A stretch of 64,000 nt of DNA from an uncultured Oxalobacteraceae bacterium (GCA_903893945.1 CAITOF010000095.1:1-64000), one strand, 5' to 3'. Shown: positions 19,540 to 28,392, counted from the first letter of the stretch. Program-made: numbers and translations. The notes: generated by a model from the letters alone, not told the origin.

Positions 19540-21537
19540 TCAAGCTAACACTGAATTTACTTTTGCCACCACATGGTCCACGGTGAAGCCAAAATGTTTA
19601 AACAGCACGCCGGCCGGTGCGGATTCACCAAAGCTGTCGATACCGACAACGGCGCCTTCCAGCCCCACATACTTGTACCAGAAATCGGTGACACCGGCTT
19701 CAATCGCAACACGCGGCAAGCCGGCCGGCAGTACACTGGCCTTATACGCGGCATCCTGACGATCAAACACATCCGTCGACGGCATCGATACCACGCGGAC
19801 AGCCACCCCTTTGCCACCCAGCTCGGCGGCCGCTTTAACCGCCAGCTCCACTTCCGAACCGGTCGCAATCAGCACGACACGGGCATCCGGGCTATCCTGC
19901 AGCACATAACCACCCCGGGCAATTTGCGCGACCTGGGCATCAGTACGCACCTGGAACGGCAAGTTCTGACGCGAGAAAATTAACGTCGAAGGCCCGTTCC
20001 GGCGCTGCACGGCACTTTTCCATGCCACGGCGGATTCCACCGTATCGCAGGGACGCCAGTTATCCAGATTCGGAATCAGGCGCAGGCTTGAAACATGCTC
20101 AACCGATTGATGGGTAGGGCCGTCTTCACCCAGACCGATCGAATCATGCGTGAAAACAAACAGGGTGCGGATCTGCATTAACGCGGCCATACGAATCGCG
20201 CTGCGGCTGTAATCAGAAAAGGTTAAGAAGGTCGCGCCGAACGGCAGATAGCCACCGTGCAAAGTTACGCCATTCATGATGGCGCTCATGCCAAACTCGC
20301 GTACTCCGTAATTAACATGATTGCCGGCCTGATTGTGACGAACCGGCACACATTCTTTCCAGTTGGTCAGATTGGAACCGGTCAGATCCGCGGAGCCACC
20401 CAAAAATTCCGGCAAGGCTGGCGCAAATGCCTGAATGGCGTTCTGGCTGGCTTTTCGGGTCGCAATCGTTTCCTGCTTTTCCATGCACAGTCTGATGTAG
20501 GCATCCGCCACCTCAGAAAAATTGCCGGGCAACTCACCCTTCATCCGGCGCGTCAATTCCGCAGCCTTCTGCGGGTGCAGCTCGCTGTACCGGGCAAACA
20601 GCGCGTTCCAGTCGGATTCGCGCTTTGCCCCGGCTGCTTTGGCATCCCAGGCGCCATACACGTCAGCCGGAATGTCAAACGGCGCATCGGGCCAGTCCAG
20701 CGCCAGCCGGGCTGCCGCTATCTCTTTATCGCCAAGCGCAGCGCCGTGCACGTCGTGGGTACCTGCTTTGTTCGGCGACCCTTTTCCTATCACGGTTTTG
20801 CAACAGATCAGGGTCGGCTTCGATGCCGTTTTTGCTGACGCAATAGCGGCTGAAACCGCTTCCGCATTGTGACCATCCACTGCGCGTATCACATGCCAGC
20901 CATAGGCTTCAAACCGCGTTGGCGTATCATCGGCAAACCAGGCTTCGACGTGACCATCTATGGAAATCCCATTGTCATCGTACAGGGCGATCAATTTATT
21001 CAGTCCCAGCGTACCGGCCAATGAGCAGGCTTCGTGAGAAATGCCTTCCATGAGACAGCCATCACCGACCAGGACATAAGTGTAATGATCGACCACCGGC
21101 AAACCGGTCTGGTTAAATTCCGCCGCCAGCAATTTTTCAGCCAGTGCCATGCCCACCGCATTGGTAAGCCCTTGTCCGAGCGGACCGGTCGTTGTTTCTA
21201 CACCGGGCGTGACATGCACTTCCGGATGGCCGGGTGTTTTGGAATGCAATTGACGGAAATTCCTGAGTTCGGACATCGGCAGGTCGTAGCCGGTCAGGTG
21301 CAGTAACGCATAATGAAGCATCGAGCCATGCCCGTTGGACACAACAAACCGATCACGATTTACCCACGTCGGATTCACCGGATTATGACTGTAATGCTGC
21401 GACCACAGGGCAACGGCAATGTCTGCCATACCCATAGGCATGCCAGGGTGACCGGAATTTGCTTGTTGAACAGCATCCATGGCCAAAACGCGTATCGCGT
21501 TGGCCATTTTGGTAGTAACAGATAAGGGAGGGAGCAT
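19540..21537 (-). CDS. tkt: Transketolase
   Basis: Thiamine-diphosphate enzyme of 665 aa that moves two-carbon units between sugar phosphates in the pentose phosphate pathway. The N-terminal [20 protein letters not shown] signature is present ([21 protein letters not shown]). The ThDP/metal motif GDGCLMEG lies near residue 158, and the transketolase motif 2 block [17 protein letters not shown] near 473. All three domains are intact. It is the first gene of a probable tkt-gapA operon. The region upstream (21538-21831) holds a palindromic element at 21650-21677. Confidence 0.97.
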   Translation of the reverse strand: MLPPLSVTTKMANAIRVLAMDAVQQANSGHPGMPMGMADIAVALWSQHYSHNPVNPTWVNRDRFVVSNGHGSMLHYALLHLTGYDLPMSELRNFRQLHSKTPGHPEVHVTPGVETTTGPLGQGLTNAVGMALAEKLLAAEFNQTGLPVVDHYTYVLVGDGCLMEGISHEACSLAGTLGLNKLIALYDDNGISIDGHVEAWFADDTPTRFEAYGWHVIRAVDGHNAEAVSAAIASAKTASKPTLICCKTVIGKGSPNKAGTHDVHGAALGDKEIAAARLALDWPDAPFDIPADVYGAWDAKAAGAKRESDWNALFARYSELHPQKAAELTRRMKGELPGNFSEVADAYIRLCMEKQETIATRKASQNAIQAFAPALPEFLGGSADLTGSNLTNWKECVPVRHNQAGNHVNYGVREFGMSAIMNGVTLHGGYLPFGATFLTFSDYSRSAIRMAALMQIRTLFVFTHDSIGLGEDGPTHQSVEHVSSLRLIPNLDNWRPCDTVESAVAWKSAVQRRNGPSTLIFSRQNLPFQVRTDAQVAQIARGGYVLQDSPDARVVLIATGSEVELAVKAAAELGGKGVAVRVVSMPSTDVFDRQDAAYKASVLPAGLPRVAIEAGVTDFWYKYVGLEGAVVGIDSFGESAPAGVLFKHFGFTVDHVVAKVNSVLA

Positions 21538-21649
21538 AAGTGTCGTGGTTATGTTGATAAATCAGGCCGCGTCGCGCCACCAGGGACCGCTGACGTCGCA
21601 AAATCGCTTATTTTACCAGAGCGCAGGGGCGACTTTGCGGTTGAGAACC

Positions 21650-21677
21650 TGATTTTACACAAATGACGATAAAATCA
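21650..21677. promoter_or_regulatory. Palindromic element upstream of tkt
   Basis: Inverted repeat TGATTTTA (21650-21657) and TAAAATCA (21670-21677), 8 bp each arm with a 12-base spacer, about 113 bp upstream of the tkt start. The left arm reads on as TGATTTTACA, a 10-mer that also forms one arm of the azlC palindrome at 36377. Candidate operator only. The rest of the 294-base gap between tkt and the aroG end shows no gene. Confidence 0.4.
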
Positions 21678-21831
21678 TGATTTTTTAACAAAACCCCCGC
21701 GAAGAGTGCTTGCCAAAAATGGCAAAGAAGCAATAAGACTGACAGCGCAGCCAATGCCCCCGGATGCCTGCCGGAACGGGAAGACTCGCAAAACTGCTGA
21801 CAGTGGCGCGCCCTTCACGACTCCGGGTTGT

Positions 21832-22893
21832 CTACTCGTCCTCGTTCAGGCGTCGCTGCCTAACCGCCGTGGCCAGTGTGTCCAGTGCATGCACACTGTC
21901 ATCCCAATTGATACAACCATCGGTGACCGATTGCCCATACACGAGCTCCTGACCGGCGACCAGGTCCTGACGTCCAGCGACCAGATTGGATTCAATCATT
22001 ACGCCGACGATGCGCCGGTCGCCCTTGGCTATCTGCCCGGCTATATTGGCACAGACCGGCAACTGGTTTTGCGGATTTTTTGAACTGTTGGCATGGGAAG
22101 CGTCTATCATCAGCCGGGATGCTATGCCACTCGCGGCTATTTCCCTGCACGCCAATTCCACACTTGCCGCATCATAATTGGGCGACTTGCCGCCACGCAG
22201 AATGACATGGCAGTCTTCATTGCCATTGGTCGACACGATGGCGGAATGACCGCCCTTGGTAACTGATAAAAAATGATGCGGCTGCGAGGCGGCCTTCATC
22301 GCGTCGATCGCAATTTTGATGTTTCCGTCAGTGCCATTCTTGAATCCGACCGGGCACGATAAACCCGACGCCAGTTCACGATGCACCTGGGATTCCGTGG
22401 TACGCGCTCCTATGGCACCCCAGCTGATTAAATCCGCGATGTATTGGGGACTGATCACGTCCAGATATTCGGTTCCGGCGGGCAGACCCATTTCATTAAT
22501 CGTCAGCAGCAGTTCGCGCGCAATCCGCAAACCATCGTTGATACGAAAGCTGTTGTCCATGTACGGATCGTTAATCAATCCTTTCCAGCCGACTGTCGTG
22601 CGCGGCTTTTCAAAATAAACACGCATCACAATTTCCAGCTCACCGGCAAAGCGGGCGCGCTCCTGAACCAGGCGTTGCGCATACTCCAGCGCCGCTTTGG
22701 GATCATGAATCGAACAGGGACCAATCACCACCATCACACGGTCATCCTGACCATGCAAAATACGGTGCAAGGCATTCCGGGTATTGCCGACGGTTGCCGA
22801 CGCGGTTTCCGAACAGGAAAATTCACGGATTAAATGCGACGGTGGAATTAACTCCTTCATTTCCCTGATGCGTAAATCATCGGTGCGTAACAT
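21832..22893 (-). CDS. aroG: 3-deoxy-7-phosphoheptulonate synthase, class I (AroG type)
   Basis: First enzyme of the shikimate pathway. It condenses phosphoenolpyruvate and erythrose-4-phosphate. The 353-residue length matches the E. coli AroF/G/H enzymes. Visible blocks are VVIGPCSIHDPKAALEYA near residue 55, FEKPRTTVGWKGLINDP near 95, GARTTESQVHRELASGL near 160 and the metal-site DASHANSSKNP near 265. The class I length with the extended N-terminus implies allosteric feedback; which amino acid inhibits it cannot be read reliably. Its expression should be controlled by the Phe-rich leader and attenuator immediately upstream (22937-23117). Confidence 0.95.
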   Translation of the reverse strand: MLRTDDLRIREMKELIPPSHLIREFSCSETASATVGNTRNALHRILHGQDDRVMVVIGPCSIHDPKAALEYAQRLVQERARFAGELEIVMRVYFEKPRTTVGWKGLINDPYMDNSFRINDGLRIARELLLTINEMGLPAGTEYLDVISPQYIADLISWGAIGARTTESQVHRELASGLSCPVGFKNGTDGNIKIAIDAMKAASQPHHFLSVTKGGHSAIVSTNGNEDCHVILRGGKSPNYDAASVELACREIAASGIASRLMIDASHANSSKNPQNQLPVCANIAGQIAKGDRRIVGVMIESNLVAGRQDLVAGQELVYGQSVTDGCINWDDSVHALDTLATAVRQRRLNEDE

Positions 22894-22936
22894 AATTTCT
22901 CCAGACTAAATTAAAATGGACCCATACCAAAAATGT

Positions 22937-22961
22937 AAAAAAAAACCGCCAGTCTGGCGGT
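22937..22961 (-). terminator. Attenuator terminator of the aroG leader
   Basis: On the minus strand: stem ACCGCC (22961-22956), loop AGACT, stem GGCGGT (22950-22945), then nine consecutive T (22945-22937). It lies between the leader peptide stop and the aroG start, 44 nt before aroG. The upstream arm ACCGCC can pair instead with GGCGGT inside the leader coding region (23010-23005), the hallmark of an attenuator. Confidence 0.85.
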
Positions 22962-22991
22962 TTTCAGAATGTCGGTTCGCATTTCGCGCGC

Positions 22992-23057
22992 TCACCTCTG
23001 TTCCACCGCCCTTGGGCTGGAAGAGAAAAAGCTAAAATAAAAGAATGAATGGTTCAT
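22992..23057 (-). CDS. Phe-rich leader peptide of the aroG attenuator
   Basis: A 21-codon reading frame on the minus strand from ATG at 23057 to TGA ending at 22992, beginning MNHSFFYFSFFSSS. Residues 5-11 contain five Phe and one Tyr, as in PheL of the E. coli pheA attenuator. Stalling at these codons would leave GGCGGT (23010-23005) free to pair with the 5' arm of the terminator. Ribosomes reaching the stop would cover it. A second short pairing, CAGA (23000-22997) with TCTG (22968-22965), extends the antiterminator. An early TTCCA / TGGAA pairing (23022-23018 with 23005-23001) fits the protector role. No clear Shine-Dalgarno sequence precedes the ATG, which is the main weakness. Confidence 0.78.
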   Translation of the reverse strand: MNHSFFYFSFFSSSPRAVEQR

Positions 23058-23088
23058 TTGTCGGGCGCGAAAACGGGATAGATGACCA

Positions 23089-23117
23089 ATAATGCATCAA
23101 TTCAATGCACTTGGCAA
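23089..23117 (-). promoter_or_regulatory. Probable sigma-70 promoter of the aroG leader
   Basis: On the minus strand, -35 TTGCCA (23117-23112, five of six matches) and -10 CATTAT (23094-23089, four of six) are separated by exactly 17 bases. The start point would fall near 23082, about 25 nt before the leader ATG. This gives a leader of about 190 nt before aroG. Confidence 0.6.
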
Positions 23118-23195
23118 GTTTTTTAAACTAAAGGGCACGGCGTCAGGTCTGTTCAACCCAACAATTAATGTATTCCCGGACACGACTTTTCGCGC

Positions 23196-23218
23196 AAAAA
23201 AGCCGGCTTGCGCCGGCT
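23196..23218 (-). terminator. Intrinsic terminator of the Leu/Phe/Val dehydrogenase gene
   Basis: Minus strand stem AGCCGGC, loop GCAA, stem GCCGGCT, followed by a T-run (A tract at 23196-23200 on the plus strand). It lies about 35 nt after the dehydrogenase stop and upstream of the aroG promoter, so the two genes are separate transcription units. Confidence 0.85.
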
Positions 23219-23252
23219 CCTGGTGACATCGTGCTGGCGCAGGCAACCTGTA

Positions 23253-24290
23253 TCAGGTTGCGCGTTTAAACCGGGCCTCAGCGACACGGTCAGCCACCAC
23301 ACTGGTTGACAGACCCTGCCTCGCGGCGTGCTCAAAAATTTCCGTTAATGTGCCACCGATCTGACGCACATGGGCTTCAACATCGGCTTCGGGCTTGTTC
23401 AGATATTCGTAGCACACCTTGATGATCCCGCCGGCATTGATCACAAAATCCGGCACGTACAGTACTTCTTTCATACGCAGCTGGTCACCGATTTCAGGCG
23501 TGGCCAATTGATTATTCGCTGCGCCGGCAATAATGCGTGCTTTGATTCTCGGCAACGTCGCCGGGTTTAAGGTCGCACCCAGTGCGCATGGTGCGTAGAT
23601 ATCCGCCTGTGCATCATAAATGTCATCCACCGATACCACCTGCGCACCCAATTCAGTGCGGGCCCGTTCGACAGCCGCCTGGTCTATGTCAGCCACAATC
23701 AGCCTGGCACCGGCCGCGTGCAGGCGTCGGGCATAGTCATAGCCGACATGGCCCAACCCCTGCACTGCGACGACCAGACCTTCCATGCTGTCGCGGTTCA
23801 AATGAAATTTCACGGCCGCCTCTGCCCCGACAAAACAGCCTAACGCCGTAAAGGGCGACGGATCACCACGGTCCCCCAAACCCGCGACGTAGCGGGTTTT
23901 TCTGGCCACAGCCGCCATGTCAGCAGGACTGGTGCCAACGTCTTCGGCAGTCACATACCGTCCACCGAGACGCTCCAGGGCGACACCGAGGGCCTCAAAC
24001 AGCGCCGGCGTTTTATCTGCTTTTGGATTTCCGATAATCACGCTTTTGCCGCCACCGATAGGCAAACCAGCGACGGCATTCTTGTAGGTCATACCGCGCG
24101 ACAAGCGCAATACGTCATTAATTGCCGCGCCTTCATTCACATAATTCCACATGCGACAGCCGCCCATGGCAGGGCCCAGCTGGGTGTTATGGACAGCGAT
24201 AATTGCTTTTAAGCCGGATTTTGGTTCAGAGACGAAAACCACCTGTTCATGGTCATCGAAATTGGGTTCGTTAAATACAAATGCAGTCAT
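23253..24290 (-). CDS. Leu/Phe/Val dehydrogenase (Glu/Leu/Phe/Val family)
   Basis: NAD-dependent amino-acid dehydrogenase of 345 aa that would reversibly deaminate leucine, valine or phenylalanine to the 2-oxo acid. I chose the ATG at 24290 (MTAFVFNEPNFDDHEQ) with GGAG eight bases upstream, over an in-frame codon at 24323. The substrate-binding GPAMGGCRMW lies near residue 40, the catalytic Lys in LPIGGGKSVI near 80, and the Rossmann motif VQGLGHVGYDYARRL near 180. Leucine and phenylalanine dehydrogenases cannot be told apart by eye. Its position next to the Phe-attenuated aroG hints at an aromatic link but is not proof. Confidence 0.88.
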   Translation of the reverse strand: MTAFVFNEPNFDDHEQVVFVSEPKSGLKAIIAVHNTQLGPAMGGCRMWNYVNEGAAINDVLRLSRGMTYKNAVAGLPIGGGKSVIIGNPKADKTPALFEALGVALERLGGRYVTAEDVGTSPADMAAVARKTRYVAGLGDRGDPSPFTALGCFVGAEAAVKFHLNRDSMEGLVVAVQGLGHVGYDYARRLHAAGARLIVADIDQAAVERARTELGAQVVSVDDIYDAQADIYAPCALGATLNPATLPRIKARIIAGAANNQLATPEIGDQLRMKEVLYVPDFVINAGGIIKVCYEYLNKPEADVEAHVRQIGGTLTEIFEHAARQGLSTSVVADRVAEARFKRAT

Positions 24291-24628
24291 GTTGATGGCT
24301 CCGCGCGCTGTTGAAAGTACCATTCTGATAAGAACAGTTTATGCACAACGCTATAAATGGGGTTAAAGAATAATCTGGACAGGTCGAGGTTGTTTTTGAA
24401 AGGTTGTTTCAAAAACGCCCTGCTACGATTGATTGTGTCAAACGCCGCGCGAGTATATCGAATTCAACCCCTGAATTCAACTTAACCGGGTCAGCCCATT
24501 CCGGGCTGGCGACTATCGCAGGCATGAGTGAGGTGTGGACGGGTGTACTTCAGGTCGATATGGATTTCTGGCGCGCCGACTCTAGCCGGGTCCGTCGACC
24601 CGACCCCGCGCCAGAGCCTTACCGGACG
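24291..24628. other. Upstream region of the dehydrogenase with a perfect inverted repeat
   Basis: 338 bases without a convincing gene. At 24392-24416 there is a perfect 10-bp inverted repeat, GTTTTTGAAA and TTTCAAAAAC, around the five-base centre GGTTG, about 100 bp upstream of the dehydrogenase start. It is AT-rich and lacks the GC-rich stem expected of a terminator, so an operator is plausible. A plus-strand frame of 114 codons here overlaps a better-supported minus gene and has no ribosome site. Confidence 0.5.
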
Positions 24629-25099
24629 TCAGATAATCTGATGTTCCACCGACAGATAAAGGGAGGTACACGCGACACTCAGAATGGCGGCCTGACTCAG
24701 CGTGCTCTTCACGATAGCCAGGCGATTGGCCGGACTTTCCCCCAGTAATGGCGGTATTGCTCCGAGGACAAACAGTACCAGACCGACCGTCATGGCAACA
24801 CCGGGCTCGATAACGACGTCATGCATGGAGCCGTCCATCATCTGGTTACAGATCAGGCGCGACGCACCCGCGTTCGTGAACACGACACCTGTGGAACATA
24901 CCAGACCACTGGCCAGGTTGGTCAGTATTGCCCTATTTTCTTTTGATGTACATTTTGCCAGCATCGACGGACTGGGCGCACTCTGTATGGAATCACTGTC
25001 GTTGAAATGTGAAAACCGATCGTCATCCAACGGTGAAATGGTCGTGTAGCCTTTTGACCATCCACACAAATTAGCCAGTGGTTTGAAAATATTATTCAT
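24629..25099 (-). CDS. Small membrane protein of unknown function
   Basis: 156-residue protein that I do not recognise. The first 55 residues are polar (MNNIFKPLANLCGWSKGYTT…). A weakly hydrophobic stretch rich in Ser/Gly/Ala (NLASGLVCSTGVVFTNAGAS) follows, then two clear membrane segments at about residues 102-119 and 131-149. The ribosome site AAAGGTG seven bases before the ATG supports a real gene. It stands alone between the dehydrogenase and the cation exporter. Four Cys residues are scattered without a motif. Confidence 0.5.
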   Translation of the reverse strand: MNNIFKPLANLCGWSKGYTTISPLDDDRFSHFNDSDSIQSAPSPSMLAKCTSKENRAILTNLASGLVCSTGVVFTNAGASRLICNQMMDGSMHDVVIEPGVAMTVGLVLFVLGAIPPLLGESPANRLAIVKSTLSQAAILSVACTSLYLSVEHQII

Positions 25100-25143
25100 T
25101 TAACACCTTTAATCATGTAGAGATAAAAATTGATTCGCCTCGC

Positions 25144-25190
25144 GGGAGCCAGTCCGGGTGCGCGGGTGCTCCGGACAGATGCGGGCTCCC
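25144..25190. repeat. Long GC-rich imperfect hairpin
   Basis: Nested pairing in the gap downstream of dmeF. Outer arms are GGGAGCC (25144-25150) and GGCTCCC (25184-25190); inner arms are GTCCGG (25152-25157) and CCGGAC (25171-25176). No T-run follows on either strand within a few bases, so it may be a factor-aided terminator for dmeF or a structured RNA. The rest of 25100-25368 shows no gene. Confidence 0.4.
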
Positions 25191-25368
25191 AGCCGGCCCG
25201 CCCCGTCACATCGCCGGTTGGCGAAGCGGTGCGCGACAGGCCGTATTTTATCTGGAAAACGCGTTAAATTGTGAATTTTACAAAACTATTTGATAACTAT
25301 TTTTTGCTGGCGGGGGGGTAGGCAGACGGATTTGGCAGAAAGCGTGCCTGAGTCCAATCGGTACTGAT

Positions 25369-26427
25369 TTACGGGCTGGTGTGATGGACTTCGACGGTAA
25401 TATGCGACAGACCGCGATACTGCCTTAATAATTCATGGTAATAAGCAGGCCCGCGTGCGATTGTGCCGGTTCTGACCGACACAACCGCACCAAAATGGCC
25501 CGGACCTAAACGCCAGATATGCAAATCGAGAAGCTGATCACCGGCTTCTTTTATCACCAGTTTCACGTTATCACCCAGCGACACACTGGGATTCATATCC
25601 AGCAGTATGGCGCCGGTGTCCCGGATCAGTGTGTAGGACCAGCTGAAGATCACCAGCGCGCCGATGATACCGGCTAACGGATCCATCCACACCCAGCCCA
25701 GCGTTTTTGCCAGTAACAGGCCGATAATCGCGAGTACCGAGACCGCCGCGTCGGCAATGACATGAATATAGGCCGCACGCATATTATGATCGCGGGAATT
25801 ACGTTCATGGTCGTGTGCATCCTGCGCATCGTGGTCGTGCTGTGTGTGCTGCTCATGATCATGGTGTGCAGAATGGTCGTGCGGGTCACCGGCCTGACAA
25901 CTGTCGTCGGCATGCGCGTGACCATGGCTATGGCTATGACCATGCGCATGACCATGATCGCCGCCACTCAGCAACCAGGCACTGACCATATTCACCAGCA
26001 AACCCAGCACGGCGATCGGAATCGCTTCAGCAAACCGGATTTGCACCGGTGATACAAACCGGTCTACCGCTTCGTAGCCTATCAGCAGGGCTATCATGGC
26101 CAGAATTATTGCGCTGGTAAACCCGGCCAGATCGCCCATCTTGCCGGTGCCAAAAACAAACTGCGGATTGTTCGCGTATTTGCGTGCGCAGGTGTAGGCC
26201 AGTGCTGCAATCAGCATGGCACCCGCATGGGTCGACATGTGCATGCCGTCCGCGACCAGGGCCAGTGAGCCGAACATGCTGCCACCGACGATTTCACCTA
26301 TCATCATCACCGTGCACAGGACAATGACAGACCAGGTCTTGCGTCCGTTGGCATCATGGCCTTCACCTAAAAACACATGGTCATGCGGGGTCGCAAACGG
26401 GGCATCGTAAAATTTATTCATTGACAT
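25369..26427 (-). CDS. dmeF: Cation diffusion facilitator DmeF (Co/Ni efflux type)
   Basis: Inner-membrane proton-driven exporter of divalent metals, 352 aa, with six membrane segments. The long loop between segments 4 and 5 (about residues 156-220) is packed with His (HGHAHGHSHSHGHAHADD and many HD pairs). That is typical of DmeF proteins that export cobalt and nickel. Conserved metal-site residues are visible in LALVADGMHMSTHAGAM near 50 and the later YIHVIADAAVSVLAI. The C-terminal cytoplasmic domain holds LDLHIWRLGPGHFGAVVSV. No DmeR/RcnR-type regulator gene is adjacent. Two possible starts (26427 and 26421) differ by two codons. Confidence 0.9.
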   Translation of the reverse strand: MSMNKFYDAPFATPHDHVFLGEGHDANGRKTWSVIVLCTVMMIGEIVGGSMFGSLALVADGMHMSTHAGAMLIAALAYTCARKYANNPQFVFGTGKMGDLAGFTSAIILAMIALLIGYEAVDRFVSPVQIRFAEAIPIAVLGLLVNMVSAWLLSGGDHGHAHGHSHSHGHAHADDSCQAGDPHDHSAHHDHEQHTQHDHDAQDAHDHERNSRDHNMRAAYIHVIADAAVSVLAIIGLLLAKTLGWVWMDPLAGIIGALVIFSWSYTLIRDTGAILLDMNPSVSLGDNVKLVIKEAGDQLLDLHIWRLGPGHFGAVVSVRTGTIARGPAYYHELLRQYRGLSHITVEVHHTSP

Positions 26428-26487
26428 TGACGGTGGCGGTTAGTGTAAAACATGAATTTTACCTGCATTTCATCGTGAAATTTTTAA

Positions 26488-28392
26488 TTATGAGGAAGAA
26501 CTGTTGCGTTTCCAATCGGTGGCGAAGGTAAAAAAATCGTCGGCCGGCAATGCAGGCGACCAATAATAGCCCTGACCATACTCACAGCCCAGTTCCCGGA
26601 GCCGGTTTAAAACTTCGATGTTTTCAACGCCCTCCGCGACCACCTCCAGATCCAGACTGTGCGCCATTTCTATGATGGCACGGACTATGCCTTCATCGTT
26701 CTTGTTTTCGGTAAATCGCCGGATGAATGACTGATCTATTTTTAAACGTTCCACTTCAAAACGTGTCAGATAGCCCAGATTGGAATAACCGGTTCCAAAA
26801 TCATCGATCGATAAATGCACCCCCAGCGCCCGAATCCGCTTCAGAAGTTGCCGGATATGATCCGAATCGACGATCAGTAACGATTCAGTCAGTTCAAGTT
26901 CAATCGTTGCCGCATTTATTTTCGCCGCTTCCAGAGCATTCATGACATCACGCTCCAGATTATCGCGCCGGAACTGGACCGGCGACAAATTAATTGCCAC
27001 GACCAGATCCGGCAAGCCACTGTCCTGCCACTGTCTGGCCTGGCGACACGCTTCATTGATCACCCAGACTCCGATTTCATGTATCTGTCCGGATCGTTCA
27101 GCGACCGGAATAAACCGGTTTGGCGGGATATTGCCCAGTTCCGGGTTATTCCAGCGGATCAATGCTTCGGCGCCGATAATTCGTCCTGTCCTGATGTCAA
27201 ACTGCGGCTGGTAATACAGCCTGAATTCGCCTTTTGACAATGCCGCACGAATGCCGGAAATCAGGTGCAGGTGCTCGATGACATTGGTATTCATCTGCGC
27301 ATCATAGAACCGGAAGGCATTACGACCCGATTCCTTGGCCTTGTACATCGCCATATCGGCGTGTTTCAACAAGGCATCAAAGTCATGACCGTTGTCGGGA
27401 TACAGGGCGACCCCAACCGAACAGGTGGCGGAGATTTCCATACTGTTTATCTTGAACGGAACTGCCATCACGTCAGTAATCTTGACCGCCACGGTGGCGA
27501 CCGATTCCTGGTCTGCCTGACCGGCGATGATAATTAAAAATTCATCACCGCCCTGCCTGCTTACGGTATCACTGGCACGAACCGCATTTTTCAATCTTGA
27601 CGCGACGTCACAGATCAGGCTGTCGCCCGCTGCATGGCCGAGCGAGTCATTGACGGTTTTGAAGTTGTCCAAATCGATAAACAGCAACGCAATCCGTTCA
27701 TTGTTGCGCTTGCTTAATTCAACAAACTGGTCAAAACGGGCACGTGCCAGCAGACGATTGGGCAAACCTGTCAAGGCATCATTATTGGCCAGTATGTCAA
27801 TATGCGAAAGTGCCTCATTCATTCGCGCATTTTCTTTCTCAAGCCGTTCCAGCGCATTGCGCAGATCACTTGCCAGCTGCCAGACAAAATACGACGTGGT
27901 CAACAGTATGGCAACGATGTTGAACAGTGACGCAAATGAAATCGGCGGTATGACATTGACATGCCATCCACTGACATTGGCGATATAGATCGACGACATG
28001 GTCGCCAGAATACATGTCAGCAGTCCGATAAAAAAACGACGGCTTACAAACATGGCGGCAAAAATCAGTATCGTCGGGATTGCGCTGATTGCGGCGTCGT
28101 GAAGTCCTCCGAACCAGAAACTGAGCAGACACATTGAACAGGTCAGGGTCAGGACTGTCACGTTCGCGGCGAGTTCGACGCTCCTGTTTCGTGCCAGCCA
28201 GACAGCAAACAGCAGAACCGGCTCAATGGCGAGCAGAATGCTCGCGGCGAGATATTTTTTTTCCGCCAGAGTGATCAGGGAAACGATGATGACGCTGATC
28301 AGGATGAAAATGTTAACCTGAATCAGGCGATGAGGCTTTAATGTCATCCCGGCATTTTTCTTGCTGCTGATCGTTTGGAATTCAGTTTGCAT
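26488..28392 (-). CDS. Membrane GGDEF-EAL protein (cyclic-di-GMP turnover)
   Basis: 634-residue hybrid of a diguanylate cyclase and a phosphodiesterase. Six hydrophobic segments fill residues 24-182, followed by a coiled coil to about 205. The GGDEF domain has SRQGGDEF near 281 with an RxxD inhibitory site (RASD) five residues before. The EAL domain starts near 385 with AEALIRW near 409 and keeps NLSPVQFR, ELTESL and the DDFGTGYSNLGYL loop, so both active sites look intact. The net activity cannot be predicted. It stands as a single gene between dmeF and a divergently spaced acyltransferase on the same strand. Confidence 0.92.
   Translation of the reverse strand: MQTEFQTISSKKNAGMTLKPHRLIQVNIFILISVIIVSLITLAEKKYLAASILLAIEPVLLFAVWLARNRSVELAANVTVLTLTCSMCLLSFWFGGLHDAAISAIPTILIFAAMFVSRRFFIGLLTCILATMSSIYIANVSGWHVNVIPPISFASLFNIVAILLTTSYFVWQLASDLRNALERLEKENARMNEALSHIDILANNDALTGLPNRLLARARFDQFVELSKRNNERIALLFIDLDNFKTVNDSLGHAAGDSLICDVASRLKNAVRASDTVSRQGGDEFLIIIAGQADQESVATVAVKITDVMAVPFKINSMEISATCSVGVALYPDNGHDFDALLKHADMAMYKAKESGRNAFRFYDAQMNTNVIEHLHLISGIRAALSKGEFRLYYQPQFDIRTGRIIGAEALIRWNNPELGNIPPNRFIPVAERSGQIHEIGVWVINEACRQARQWQDSGLPDLVVAINLSPVQFRRDNLERDVMNALEAAKINAATIELELTESLLIVDSDHIRQLLKRIRALGVHLSIDDFGTGYSNLGYLTRFEVERLKIDQSFIRRFTENKNDEGIVRAIIEMAHSLDLEVVAEGVENIEVLNRLRELGCEYGQGYYWSPALPADDFFTFATDWKRNSSSS

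Noticed and set aside
22945..22961. Terminator of the Leu/Phe/Val dehydrogenase gene
   Set aside because: That gene has its own terminator at 23196-23218. This one lies downstream of a promoter and Phe-rich leader, so it belongs to aroG.
24404..24748. 114-codon plus-strand frame upstream of the dehydrogenase
   Set aside because: Overlaps the 3' end of a minus gene with a ribosome site and has none of its own. Its composition is unlike the neighbours.
25780..25960. Short repeated CAT/ATG-rich units looking like a repeat array or CRISPR
   Set aside because: They are the codons of the His-rich loop of DmeF on the minus strand. There are no spacers of constant length.
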